A DNA stretch of 64,000 nt from Solirubrobacter ginsenosidimutans (GTDB lineage Bacteria; Actinomycetota; Thermoleophilia; Solirubrobacterales; Solirubrobacteraceae): positions 162,224-226,223 of the forward strand of contig NZ_JAPDOD010000006.1 in NCBI RefSeq assembly GCF_027587205.1, given 5' to 3'. The notes under the pieces are model-generated. The model was given only the letters and a program-made list of their open reading frames with translations, was not told the DNA's origin and did no database searches. The number at the start of each line of letters is the position of its first letter. Position 1 is the stretch's first letter. Shown piece by piece: positions 8,617 to 17,018 of the stretch. The position numbers were made by a program, and so were the translations under genes.

Positions 8617-11129
8617 ACCTGGGGGCCGTCGCGGCGCCCGCGCTCGCGCTGCCCGAAGTCCTCGAAGAGGGCGTGATGATCTGGGACCCGCACGGCCTGG
8701 TCCTGAACGCCAACGAGGCAATGGCCCGGATGCTCGGCGCGCCGGTCGACGCGCTGATCGGCTCCCCGTCGGACCCGAGCCTGCTGCTCGCGCCCGGAGG
8801 CGGCTCGATCCCGCCCGAGCAGCTCCCCGCCCACCGCGTCGAGCGCACCAAGGGACGCGTCGACCAGGAGTTCGGCATCCCGCACGTCGACGGCGGCCAC
8901 GTCTGGGTGTCCGTGCGCTCCGCGCCGCGCCCGGACGGCACGATCATCAGCGCATACACGCGGATCACCGAGGCCGAGGCCAAGGCCCGCTCGACCGCCC
9001 GCATCGCGACGCTGGTCGACGACTCGCCCGACCTCGTCTGGATGTTCGACAGCCACGGGCTGATCGAGTACGCCAGCCCGAGCTTCAGCGCGACGCTCGG
9101 CCTGCGCCAGGACGAGGTCATCGGCCGCCTGTGGCGCGCGCTCACCCACCCGCTCGACGTCCCGGTCCTGCGCGCCGCGATCGCCGACGCCGGCCCGGAC
9201 GAGCCGCGCACCGGGATCATCGAGGTTCGCCTGCGCCGCAACGACGGCACGTGGGTGTGGGTCGAAGGCCAGGCGACGCTGCGCTTCCGCGGCGGCGCCG
9301 CGATCGCGGTCGAGATCATCGGCCGCGACGTCACCCGCACGCGGGCCGCCGAGGACAAGGGCCGGCGGATGGCCGAGCAGCTCAAGGCGCTCGTCGCGGG
9401 CGCCCCGTACGGGATCCTGATGCTCGACCAGACCGGCCACGTCGCCGTCGTCAACGAGCAGGCGTGTTCGCTGCTGGACCTCAGCGCGGCCGCCGAGGAG
9501 CTGATCGGCAGCCCGATGTCGGCGATGCTGAAGCCGATCGAACGGATGCTCGCCGATCCCGAGGCGGGCATGGCGCGGCTGAAGGAGATCGCCGACTCCG
9601 GCGAGACCGTGCGCTTCGTGCACTTCGAGTGCGCCGACGGCCGGCGCGTGACGTTCGACCACGTCCCGCTGGGCGAGGACGGGTCCGCTGGCCGGCTGTG
9701 GACGTTCCGTGACATCACGCAGTTCAAGCTCGCCGAGCAGGAACGCGAGCAGTTCCTGGCGACGATGAGCCACGAGATCAAGACGCCGCTGTCAGGCATC
9801 GCGGGCGCGGCGGAGCTGCTGTGCGGCGCGGGTCTGCCGGAGCGCGAGCGCGAACTGGCGCAGGTCATCTCCGACGCCGCGCAGGCGCTCGGCGGCCTCG
9901 TGCGCGACACGCTCGATGTCAGTCGCGCCGAGGCCGGCCGCAGCGAGAACGAGGCGGAGGACTACGACCCGCGCCGCCTGCTGACCTCGATCGCCGGCGT
10001 CCTACGCCCGAGCCTGCGCGGCCGTCCGCTCGAGCTGCTGGTCGACGTCGCCCCCGATGTTCCGGACGCGCTGCGCGGCGACCCTGCCCGCGTGCGCCAG
10101 ATCGTCCTCAACCTGGCCTCCAACGCCGTCAAGTACACCGAGTTCGGCCACGCGCGCATCGGCGCCCGCATCGACGGCGAGCGCCTGCTGATCACGGTCT
10201 CCGACACCGGTCGTGGCATCGGCGAGGACGACCTGCAACGCCTGTTCGAGCCGTGGACGCGCACGCACACCCGCGCTTGGGCGGGCACCGGGCTCGGCCT
10301 GAGCATCGCCCGCCGGCTCGCCCGCGCGATGGGCGGCGATGTCACCGTCGTCTCCGAACTCGGCTCCGGCTCGGCGTTCACGCTCGAGCTCCCGCTCGAG
10401 GCGGGGGAGCTGAAGCCGATCGCGCCCGCGAGGGCCAACGCGACGCTGTCCGCGAGCCGCGTGCTCGTGGCCGAGGACGACGCCGCGCTTCGCCGCCTGA
10501 TCGGCATGCAGCTCGAGCGCCTCGGCGCGCAGCCGACGCTGGTCGACAACGGCCAGGCGGCCGTCGACGCCGCCACGACCATCCCCTTCGACGCGATCCT
10601 GCTCGACCTGCGGATGCCGGTGATGGACGGCTTCGAGGCCGCCGCGGAGATCCGTCGCCGCGACCCCGAGATCCCGATCCTCGCGCTGACCGCCGATACG
10701 GCGGCCCAGGACGTGGAGAGCTGCCGCGACGCGGGCATGGACGGGCACATCGCCAAGCCCGTCTCGCTGCCGGCGCTGCGCGAGGAGCTCGACCGCCGGA
10801 TCGCGCCGGTGATCGACGACGGCCTGCTCGACGAACTGGCCGACAACCTCGGCGGCCGCGCGCTCGTGAACCAGATGCTGCAGGTCTACCGCGACAGCCT
10901 TCCGGAGCGGCTCGAGAGCCTCCGCGCCGCCGCCGACCCGGACGCGTTGCGCGACGCCGCGCACGCGCTGCGCTCCCCCAGCGCCGGCTTCGGCATCGCC
11001 CGCCTCGCGGCGCGACTGCGCGTCGTCGAGACCGCCGCCCGCGACGGCCGGATGGCCGAGCTCGGTGCCGCGCTGGTCGCCGCCGCGCACGCGGATCGCG
11101 CGCTCGCCGCGCGCCTGAGCGGTTCTTGA
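8613..11129 (+). CDS. Hybrid sensor histidine kinase: three PAS, HisKA, HATPase, REC, HPt
   Basis: An 838-residue multidomain kinase with no membrane segment, so a cytoplasmic sensor. Three PAS-like modules occupy roughly residues 10-120, 130-245 and 255-372. HisKA has MSHEIKTPLSG with phospho-acceptor His387. The ATPase domain has NLASNAVKYTE (N box), DTGRGIG (G1) and GTGLGLSIA (G2). A receiver follows with Asp665 in LLDLRMPVMDG, then an HPt domain with AAHALRSPSAGFG and His784. This gives a full phosphorelay in one chain: His387 to Asp665 to His784, and on to the coupled response regulator. It starts with GTG inside the regulator's stop codon. The signal is unknown. Confidence 0.93.
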   Translation: MNLGAVAAPALALPEVLEEGVMIWDPHGLVLNANEAMARMLGAPVDALIGSPSDPSLLLAPGGGSIPPEQLPAHRVERTKGRVDQEFGIPHVDGGHVWVSVRSAPRPDGTIISAYTRITEAEAKARSTARIATLVDDSPDLVWMFDSHGLIEYASPSFSATLGLRQDEVIGRLWRALTHPLDVPVLRAAIADAGPDEPRTGIIEVRLRRNDGTWVWVEGQATLRFRGGAAIAVEIIGRDVTRTRAAEDKGRRMAEQLKALVAGAPYGILMLDQTGHVAVVNEQACSLLDLSAAAEELIGSPMSAMLKPIERMLADPEAGMARLKEIADSGETVRFVHFECADGRRVTFDHVPLGEDGSAGRLWTFRDITQFKLAEQEREQFLATMSHEIKTPLSGIAGAAELLCGAGLPERERELAQVISDAAQALGGLVRDTLDVSRAEAGRSENEAEDYDPRRLLTSIAGVLRPSLRGRPLELLVDVAPDVPDALRGDPARVRQIVLNLASNAVKYTEFGHARIGARIDGERLLITVSDTGRGIGEDDLQRLFEPWTRTHTRAWAGTGLGLSIARRLARAMGGDVTVVSELGSGSAFTLELPLEAGELKPIAPARANATLSASRVLVAEDDAALRRLIGMQLERLGAQPTLVDNGQAAVDAATTIPFDAILLDLRMPVMDGFEAAAEIRRRDPEIPILALTADTAAQDVESCRDAGMDGHIAKPVSLPALREELDRRIAPVIDDGLLDELADNLGGRALVNQMLQVYRDSLPERLESLRAAADPDALRDAAHALRSPSAGFGIARLAARLRVVETAARDGRMAELGAALVAAAHADRALAARLSGS

Positions 11130-11151
11130 CCTCCGCCCGAGCAGGGCTTGA

Positions 11152-11250
11152 GGAGCCGCCGCGGACCTGACGGTCGCCGTCACGCCCGTCACCGCCCCGA
11201 TCGACGCGACGAGCGAGGACCTGCGCAAGCTCGCCGAGTTCGCGGTTTAG
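11152..11250 (+). pseudogene. Possible gene remnant, C-terminal fragment only
   Basis: Between the kinase and the thioesterase-like gene a short frame runs from just after a stop at 11149 to TAG at 11248, reading ADLTVAVTPVTAPIDATSED and then a short helix-like tail. It has no start or binding site and looks like the end of a lost gene. A resemblance to the C-terminal strand-helix of winged-helix proteins such as the one at 27817 is only an impression. It may be chance. Confidence 0.2.
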
Positions 11251-12005
11251 GCAGCGCTCGAATACGCCGGCGCGAGCCAGCGCCGCAGCAGCATCGCGAG
11301 ATGCACCGCGGCGGAGTCGTCGGTGAGCATCGAGTAATGATCGCCGCCGCTGCCCAGCACCTCGACGGGGCCGAAGCGGTCCCAGCCGAGCGCGCGACTG
11401 TCGGCGACGAGGCTGCGGGCGGCCTTGACCACGGTCAGCGGCGACCCTGAGGGCGTGTAGCTCGCCGTCAACCGGTGATCGCGCAGGACGCGGGCGGAGT
11501 GCTGCTCGAAGCAGCGTTCGATCGTGGCGAGCGCCGTGTCCTCGCGCAGCGCGCCCGCCGCCACCGCTCCCTCGGCGATGTGGGCGAGCGAGAGGCGCTC
11601 CGCGTCGAGGTTCAGCACGCGGCCCCGCCGGGCGCCGACGTACATCGCGAACGAGCGCAGCCGCTGCGCCTCGCCCGGCTCGGCATGCAGAGCGCCGGGC
11701 GCCGCGCCGTCGAGCACGATGACGCGCCGCGCGGGGGTCGCGAGCGCGTCCGCCACCACCCCGCCGACGCCCCAGCCCACCAGCACCCGCGGCGCCCGTG
11801 AGCTGCCGAGGCGCCCGCGGAGCCGGTCGGCCAGCTCCTCGACGGTCAGCCCCGGGTCGTTGCCCCAGAACCGGGTGATCGTCTCGAGCTCGAGCACCCT
11901 GACCGGCGTGCCCGCGGGCAGGTGAGAGGCCAGACGGGCCCAGCAGGAGGCCGACAGGGCGCCGGGGTGGATCACGCAGAGCTCGGTGGCAGGCATCACC
12001 CGCAC
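11247..12005 (-). CDS. Thioesterase/alpha-beta hydrolase-like protein lacking the nucleophile serine
   Basis: A 252-residue alpha/beta-hydrolase-fold protein like type II or PKS/NRPS-terminal thioesterases, with an N-terminal VIHPGALSASCW region and a late GGDHYSML segment holding the usual catalytic His. The nucleophile elbow, normally GxSxG, reads GWGVGG with Gly79 in place of Ser (codon GGC). It therefore is either non-hydrolytic or uses another residue. GTG 12005 is preferred because a purine-rich stretch (GGTAGGGG) lies just upstream; ATG 11996 is an alternative. No polyketide or peptide synthase is nearby, so its partner is unknown. Confidence 0.65.
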   Translation of the reverse strand: MRVMPATELCVIHPGALSASCWARLASHLPAGTPVRVLELETITRFWGNDPGLTVEELADRLRGRLGSSRAPRVLVGWGVGGVVADALATPARRVIVLDGAAPGALHAEPGEAQRLRSFAMYVGARRGRVLNLDAERLSLAHIAEGAVAAGALREDTALATIERCFEQHSARVLRDHRLTASYTPSGSPLTVVKAARSLVADSRALGWDRFGPVEVLGSGGDHYSMLTDDSAAVHLAMLLRRWLAPAYSSAA

Positions 12006-12035
12006 AGAGCCCCTACCCGGCGCCGTGATACTTCG

Positions 12036-13013
12036 TTAGAGGAAATCGCGCACTAGCGCGTGATACTCCGGCACGTCCATCAGGAACGAGTCGTGGCCCC
12101 AGGGCGAGACGACCTCGTGATGGACGACGTCGGCCTCGATCGCACTCAGTTGTGCGGCGATGTATTCGGAGTGCTCGGTGCCGAAGCGCCAGTCGCTGTC
12201 GAAGGAGACCAGCAGGAACCGCGTCGCCGGTGCCGTGACGCCCTCCTCGGCGAACGGCTCGTAGTAGTCCATCACCCGCGACAGGTAGAGGTAGGAGTGC
12301 GGGTCGAAGCGCTCGAGGAAGATCTTCGCCTGGTAGTCGAGGTAGTGCTCGACCTGGAAGTCCGAGGTGAGCGTCATCGTCGCGTCCGGCACCTTGCGCT
12401 CGCGGTCGAACTTGCGCCGCAGCGACTCGTCGGAGACGTAGGTGATGTGGGCCATCATCCGCGCGACGTCCATCGCGTCGTGGGTGAGGATCGCGTGGCG
12501 CGCGACCTTCGAGAACGCGATGTTCTGCGCGCTCAGCCGCGCCGTCGCGCAGACCAGCACGGCGCGCTCGATCTCGTCCGGATGATCGAGCGACCACTGC
12601 AGGATCTGCATGCCGCCGAGCGACCCGCCGACCGCCGCGTGCAGCTTCGAGACGCCCAGCGCCCGCAGCAGCGCGCGGTGGACGGTGACCATGTCGCGGA
12701 TCGTGAAGAGCGGGAAGTCCAGCCCGTAGCGCTCGCCGGTGGCGGGGTTCGTCGACGACGGCCCGGTCGTCCCCTTGCACCCGCCGAGGATGTTCGCGCA
12801 GACGACGAAGAACCGGTCGGTGTCGATCGGCTTGCCCGGCCCGATCAGCGTGCCCCACCAGTCCGCGGCGTCCGCGTCCCCGGTCAGTGCGTGCGAGATG
12901 TAGACCACGGGGTCCGACGGCGAGCCGTACGTCGCGTACGCGATCTCGAGCGGCGCGACGTGCGCCCCGCTCTCGAACGTCAACCCTTCATCGAGGGTGA
13001 GCGTTTCAGCCAC
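12036..13013 (-). CDS. metX: Homoserine O-acyltransferase (MetX family)
   Basis: A 325-residue alpha/beta-hydrolase-type acyltransferase. Key features are the ISHALTGDADAADWW substrate region, GGCKGTTGP oxyanion loop, nucleophile Ser in GGSLGGMQ, and the C-terminal Asp/His pair seen as FDSDW and SPWGHDSFLMD. It transfers an acyl group (acetyl or succinyl; the family name does not settle which) from its CoA ester to L-homoserine for methionine synthesis. It is shorter than many MetX proteins. GTG 13013 overlaps the stop of the CoA-binding gene by 8 bp and is chosen over a longer frame whose N-terminus is antisense shadow. It is third in a leftward methionine operon. Confidence 0.92.
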   Translation of the reverse strand: MAETLTLDEGLTFESGAHVAPLEIAYATYGSPSDPVVYISHALTGDADAADWWGTLIGPGKPIDTDRFFVVCANILGGCKGTTGPSSTNPATGERYGLDFPLFTIRDMVTVHRALLRALGVSKLHAAVGGSLGGMQILQWSLDHPDEIERAVLVCATARLSAQNIAFSKVARHAILTHDAMDVARMMAHITYVSDESLRRKFDRERKVPDATMTLTSDFQVEHYLDYQAKIFLERFDPHSYLYLSRVMDYYEPFAEEGVTAPATRFLLVSFDSDWRFGTEHSEYIAAQLSAIEADVVHHEVVSPWGHDSFLMDVPEYHALVRDFL

Positions 13014-13488
13014 GGGTGCGGCGCGACGAGATGACGCCGGTGTCGAAGCCCGCGAGGTGCAGGCCGCCGTGGAAGCGGGCGTGCTCGATCTTGACGCAGC
13101 GGTTGGAGACGACGTCGAGGCCGGCGCCGTGCGCGATCTCGACCGCCTCGTCGCTGTGCAGGCCGAGCTGCATCCAGAATGCTCCCGCGCCCACGTCGAC
13201 CGCCTCACGCGCGACGCCCGGGAGCTGATCGGCGCGTCGGAAGACGTCCACGATGTCAGGCGCCCCCGGCAGGTCGGCGAGCGACGGATACGCCTTGACG
13301 CCGAGGATCTCGGTCTCGTTGGGCGTGACCGGCCAGACCTCGTAGTCGGCGCTGGACGAGAGCAGGTAGGTGAGCACGAAGTTGCTCGCGCGCGCCGGAT
13401 TGGCCGACGCGCCGACGACGGCGATCGTCTTCGCGCGGCGCAGGATGTTGCGGCGCGCGGTCGCGCCCGGCGGTTCCCAAGTACTCAT
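13006..13488 (-). CDS. CoA-binding (YccU-type) protein
   Basis: A 160-residue single-domain Rossmann-like CoA-binding protein (YccU/CoA_binding_2 type). TIAVVGASANPARAS gives the nucleotide-binding loop near residues 21-35, and VTPNETEILG, GAFWMQLG and VVSNRCVKIEH are family segments. The biochemical role of the family is unclear. Its position between metY and metX, overlapping both (ATGA with metY, 8 bp with metX), is a recurrent actinobacterial arrangement and suggests a job in sulfur amino acid synthesis or its control. Confidence 0.88.
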   Translation of the reverse strand: MSTWEPPGATARRNILRRAKTIAVVGASANPARASNFVLTYLLSSSADYEVWPVTPNETEILGVKAYPSLADLPGAPDIVDVFRRADQLPGVAREAVDVGAGAFWMQLGLHSDEAVEIAHGAGLDVVSNRCVKIEHARFHGGLHLAGFDTGVISSRRTRG

Positions 13489-14771
13489 CCGAGTGCCTTG
13501 TCGAGGTCGTAGAGGATGTCGTCGACGTCCTCGATGCCGACGCTGATGCGCACGAGCTCGGGCAGCACGCCGGCCGCCTCCAGCGCCTCGGTGGACAGCT
13601 GGCGGTGCGTCGTCGAGCCGGGGTGGATCACGAGCGTGCGCGTGTCACCCACGTTGGCGAGGTGCGAGCACAGCTCGACGCGGCCGATGAACGCCTCGCC
13701 CGCCTCGCGCCCGCCCTTGCAGCCGAACGAGAAGACCGCGCCGGGGCCCTTCGGGAGGTACTTCTGCCCCAGCGCGTAGTTGGGGTCGTCCGGGAGGCCG
13801 GCGAAGCGCACCCAGCTCACCCGCGGGTCCGCGTCGAGCCACTCGGCGACCCGCTGCGCGTTGGCGACGTGCGCCTCCATCCGCAGCGGCAGCGTCTCCA
13901 TCCCCTGCAGGATCAGGAACGCGTTGAACGGCGAGAGGACGCCGCCGAGGTTGCGCAGGCCTTCGACGCGCAGCTTGGTGGCGAAGCCGTACTCGCCGAA
14001 GTTGTCCCAGAAGCGCAGGTTGCCGTAGGTCGCGACCGGCTCGGTCATCACCGGGAAGTTGCCGTTGTCCCACGGGAACCGGCCGCTGTCGACCACCGCG
14101 CCGGCGATCGAGGTGCCGTGGCCGCCCAGGTACTTGGTGGCGGAGTGCACGACGATGTCGGCGCCGAAGTCCATCGGGCGGCACAGGTACGGGGAGGCGA
14201 GCGTCGAGTCGACCGCCAGCGGCACGCCGGCGGCGTGCGCGACCTGCGCGAGTGCCTCGAGGTCGGCCACCGTGCCGGCCGGGTTGGCGACGATCTCGGT
14301 GTAGACGAGCTTGGTCCTGCCGGGCTGGATCGCGGCCGCGAACGCGGCGGGATCGTCGGGCGCGACGAACGTCGTCTCGATGCCGAGCCGGCGCAACGTC
14401 ACGTTCAGCAGCGTGTAGGTGCCGCCGTAGAGCGCGCTGGAGGCGACGATGTGATCGCCGGCCTCGCACAGCTGCGTGAACAGCAGGGTCTCCGCCGCCT
14501 GGCCGGAGCCGGTCGCGACGGCGCCGATCCCGCCCTCCAGGCTCGCGACGCGCTCCTCGAACGCGGCGACGGTCGGGTTGCCGAGGCGCGAGTAGATGTT
14601 CCCGTACTTCTGCAGCGCGAACAGATCGGCCGCATCCTCGGTGTTCTCGAACACGAACGAGGTCGTCTGGTAGATCGGTACCGCGCGCGCACCCGTGGTC
14701 GGGTCAGGGCGCGCGCCGGCGTGGATCGCGCGGGTGCGCATCCCCCAATCCCGGTCCTCAGGATCACTCAT
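13485..14771 (-). CDS. metY: O-acetylhomoserine sulfhydrylase (MetY family)
   Basis: A 428-residue PLP-dependent Cys/Met metabolism enzyme. The Schiff-base lysine is Lys213 in [13 protein letters not shown]. Other family marks are [27 protein letters not shown] and ALYGGTY. The length and the [15 protein letters not shown] region favour O-acetylhomoserine sulfhydrylase, which makes homocysteine directly from O-acylhomoserine and sulfide, over cystathionine synthase. ATG 14771 (MSDPEDRDW) is chosen; an in-frame ATG nine codons upstream is possible. It is first in the metY, CoA-binding, metX operon. I saw no recognisable SAM riboswitch in its leader. Confidence 0.92.
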   Translation of the reverse strand: MSDPEDRDWGMRTRAIHAGARPDPTTGARAVPIYQTTSFVFENTEDAADLFALQKYGNIYSRLGNPTVAAFEERVASLEGGIGAVATGSGQAAETLLFTQLCEAGDHIVASSALYGGTYTLLNVTLRRLGIETTFVAPDDPAAFAAAIQPGRTKLVYTEIVANPAGTVADLEALAQVAHAAGVPLAVDSTLASPYLCRPMDFGADIVVHSATKYLGGHGTSIAGAVVDSGRFPWDNGNFPVMTEPVATYGNLRFWDNFGEYGFATKLRVEGLRNLGGVLSPFNAFLILQGMETLPLRMEAHVANAQRVAEWLDADPRVSWVRFAGLPDDPNYALGQKYLPKGPGAVFSFGCKGGREAGEAFIGRVELCSHLANVGDTRTLVIHPGSTTHRQLSTEALEAAGVLPELVRISVGIEDVDDILYDLDKALG

Positions 14772-14835
14772 GGGCCATGACGGTACCGGCCCGCCCATCT
14801 GGCCCAGCGTTCCGGCCTGCTCGGTGACCTACTGG

Positions 14836-14853
14836 GGCGGAGACATTTCCGCC
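14836..14853. promoter_or_regulatory. Stem-loop GGCGGA-GACATT-TCCGCC upstream of metY
   Basis: Six-base arms GGCGGA and TCCGCC enclose GACATT. The motif shares GACATTTC with a second stem-loop at 14971-14984. It is about 65 bp upstream of the metY start and could lie in its leader or operator. Confidence 0.45.
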
Positions 14854-14970
14854 ACCCTCGACGCGTGCTCCCTCACCCTGCCGGGGGAGCCCGATGGCCG
14901 CCCACGACGGTTCTGTGGGAGAGTGCAAGGCGGATCCCGTCGTGCCGATGGAGCACGCTTAGGTCAGCAC

Positions 14971-14984
14971 GGCGACATTTCGCC
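14971..14984. promoter_or_regulatory. Second stem-loop GGCGA-CATT-TCGCC
   Basis: Five-base arms GGCGA and TCGCC around CATT repeat the core of the stem-loop at 14836-14853 with shorter arms. The two copies are about 130 bp apart in the same orientation, as paired operators often are; function is unknown. Confidence 0.4.
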
Positions 14985-15061
14985 ACGAAAACCTGCTTGC
15001 AGCTAGTGCTGGGGATCGTTCTGGTGCATCGCACGGGACGGCGTTGCGCCGTTAACTGGTG

Positions 15062-15073
15062 TGACCGCGGTCA
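15062..15073. promoter_or_regulatory. Perfect palindrome TGACCGCGGTCA
   Basis: A 12-bp exact palindrome 69 bp upstream of ATG 15143 and about 30 bp upstream of a possible -10 hexamer. The position fits a regulator site for the rightward secreted-protein gene, or a chance palindrome. Confidence 0.35.
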
Positions 15074-15142
15074 GACACCGTCTGTAAAGCGACCCCTACC
15101 TCCGTATAGCTTCTCGGCCGCACAGTAAACGGTGGGGGGGAA

Positions 15143-16306
15143 ATGTCCCGACGCGCAGGTCAATTGCTGGTAGTCGTTCTGATGGCGGTGGCGCTCAGTC
15201 CGAGCGTTGCCCAAGCCCATCAGAATCCGCCGAATTGCGATTCCAATAGCCCGACCCTGAGGATTTCGCGCGATCGCCCGGTCGTTCGCATCGGCGAAAC
15301 CGTCACATATACGATCTTCGCTGGGAATCCTGGTCCCACAGCCTGTGACATCACCAACGCGACGATCACGCTGCAACTCCCCGGGGCCGACGGCAAGCCG
15401 ACGGGGAACCCGATGACGATCGCGCAGGGCCTGGACCTGCTCAGCAACACCGCCGAACGCCAGGTGGGGCGGGTGACGACGCCGATCAATGTGACGCTCG
15501 GCGTGACCGACGCCGTCGTGCGCGTGGCCGCCAGCGGCGTCCTTCATGACGCTGTGGTCGACCACACGGCGGACGACTCAAAGACGCTCGGCACCACGGT
15601 GATCGTCAAACCGGGCATCGACGTGACCAAGACCGGCTCGATCGTCAATGGCGTGGCGCCGCAGGACGTGACCTACACGTTCACGGTCAAGAACGTCAGC
15701 GTCCCGCCGTTGCCGCTGGACAACGTCACCGTGTCCGACAGCCTCTGCCCGAACGTGACGGGCCCGGCCGCGGGCGGTGACGCCAACGGCGATCATCGCC
15801 TCGACGCGAACGAGACCTGGGTCTACACCTGCACGATGAACCATCCGGTCGCGGGCCAGTACGACAACGTCGTGACCTCTTGCGCTGAGCTCATCCTCAA
15901 CGGCAAGACCGACAAGGTCTGCGACCAGGCACCGTTCAGCGTCGTGCTCACCGCGCCGCCGCTCGCGGCACCGGTGCCGCAGGGCGCGGTCAAGCCCGTC
16001 GCCGTCAACCAGGCGCCGTGCACCATGGCGCGGGTCAACAGCACGACGGTGCGCGCCGGCCAGCTGAACACGATCCGGGTGCGCGTCCGCAACGTCGACG
16101 CGGGCTCGAAGGTGACGCTCACGCTGCCAGGCGGCAAGAAGTACACGGCGAAGACCGACAAGACCGGGCTCGCGACCTTCCGCGTGCGCCCGACCAAGTC
16201 CGGCACGGCCAAGGTCACGGCCGCGGAGTGCTCGGATACCGAGAGCCTGTCCGTGAAGGCAGCCCGAAAGGTCGTGGCGCAGAAGAAGCCACGGGTCACA
16301 GGCTGA
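15143..16306 (+). CDS. Secreted protein with DUF11/CARDB-like repeats
   Basis: A 387-residue exported protein. A signal peptide spans residues 1-25 (RR, hydrophobic core, VAQA-H). Two beta-rich modules follow with typical opening phrases RIGETVTYTIFAGN and VTYTFTVKNVSVP, as in DUF11 or related cell-surface repeats, and the second contains a DANGDHRLDANE acidic segment that might bind calcium. A C-terminal Ig-like module (about 295-375) is lysine-rich, ending KKPRVTG. A strong purine-rich site (GGTGGGGGGGAAATG) sets the start. It is 1 bp from the next gene, an L,D-transpeptidase, suggesting an envelope role; no enzymatic motif is seen. Confidence 0.82.
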   Translation: MSRRAGQLLVVVLMAVALSPSVAQAHQNPPNCDSNSPTLRISRDRPVVRIGETVTYTIFAGNPGPTACDITNATITLQLPGADGKPTGNPMTIAQGLDLLSNTAERQVGRVTTPINVTLGVTDAVVRVAASGVLHDAVVDHTADDSKTLGTTVIVKPGIDVTKTGSIVNGVAPQDVTYTFTVKNVSVPPLPLDNVTVSDSLCPNVTGPAAGGDANGDHRLDANETWVYTCTMNHPVAGQYDNVVTSCAELILNGKTDKVCDQAPFSVVLTAPPLAAPVPQGAVKPVAVNQAPCTMARVNSTTVRAGQLNTIRVRVRNVDAGSKVTLTLPGGKKYTAKTDKTGLATFRVRPTKSGTAKVTAAECSDTESLSVKAARKVVAQKKPRVTG

Positions 16307-16307
16307 C

Positions 16308-17018
16308 GTGCTGAAGAAGCATTTCGCAGTACTCGGCGCCGTCGCGATCTCTCTGATCGCGGCGGCGCCGTCGCGTGCGGCCACGATCGAGAACCTCCAG
16401 AAGCTGGGCAAGGAGTCGTACTTCGCGTACGTCGAGAAGGCCGTGCCCGCCAAGAAGGACCCGAAGACCACCGCCAAGACGGTCGGCAAGCTCAAGCTCA
16501 AGACCGGTGAGGGCACCGACGACCTCGTGCTCGTCCTCGCCCGCACGACCGACGCCAAGGACCGCGTGTGGCTGAAGGTGCGGCTCCCGATCCGCCCGAA
16601 CGGCACGACCGGGTGGGTCCAGGAGAACGCGCTGAGCGAGCTGCAGCCGGTCGACAGCTGGATCAAGGTGTCGACCAAGACCTACAAGGTCACGGTGATC
16701 AAGGGCGGCAAGAAGGTCTTCAGCGCCAGTGTCGGCGTCGGCCAGTCCCAGTGGCCCACACCGAAGGGCCAGTTCTACATCCGCGCGAAGCTGACGAACT
16801 TCGGCGACCCGTTCTACGGGCCGATCGCGTTCGTGACCAGCGCCACGTCGGACACCCTCACCGACTGGCCGGGCGGCGGGATCGTCGGCATCCACGGCAC
16901 CAGCCTGCCGAACCTGATCCCGGGCAAGATCTCGCACGGGTGCGTGCGTATGAAGAACGCGGACATCCTCAAGCTCGACAAGCTCGTCGAGGTCGGGACG
17001 CCGATCACCATCACCTGA
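16308..17018 (+). CDS. L,D-transpeptidase (YkuD domain) with SH3-like N-domain
   Basis: A 236-residue exported enzyme. Residues 1-24 are a signal peptide ending SRAA. Residues 30-120 contain an SH3-like wall-binding region ending GWVQENALSEL. The YkuD catalytic domain follows, with IVGIHGTS and the active-site signature SHGCVRM, nucleophile Cys212. Such enzymes make 3-3 crosslinks in peptidoglycan or attach proteins to it. GTG 16308 starts 1 bp after the previous stop, so the two secreted proteins form an operon. The 3' end overlaps the convergent oxidase gene by 8 bp. Confidence 0.93.
   Translation: MLKKHFAVLGAVAISLIAAAPSRAATIENLQKLGKESYFAYVEKAVPAKKDPKTTAKTVGKLKLKTGEGTDDLVLVLARTTDAKDRVWLKVRLPIRPNGTTGWVQENALSELQPVDSWIKVSTKTYKVTVIKGGKKVFSASVGVGQSQWPTPKGQFYIRAKLTNFGDPFYGPIAFVTSATSDTLTDWPGGGIVGIHGTSLPNLIPGKISHGCVRMKNADILKLDKLVEVGTPITIT

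Larger units (their letters stand above)
14772..15142. other. 371-bp divergent intergenic region between metY and a secreted-protein gene
   Basis: No credible coding frame lies here; the short frames on either strand lack family features. The region holds two related GACATTTC stem-loops, a perfect 12-bp palindrome at 15062-15073 and a TATAGC hexamer at 15105-15110 that could serve as a -10 element for the rightward gene. The base composition is less GC-rich near 14960-15140 than in the flanking genes. Both neighbouring promoters must lie within it. Confidence 0.7.

Noticed and set aside
8202..9910. Long minus-strand frames opposite the histidine kinase
   Set aside because: Composition is Arg/Ala/Ser-rich without motifs, while the plus strand has complete PAS, HisKA and ATPase signatures.
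14772..14990. SAM riboswitch before metY
   Set aside because: I looked for the conserved SAM-I/SAM-IV cores on the minus strand and did not find them; only simple stem-loops are visible.
14695..15128. Short plus-strand frames in the metY upstream region
   Set aside because: No ribosome binding sites, no family features and unsuitable composition.
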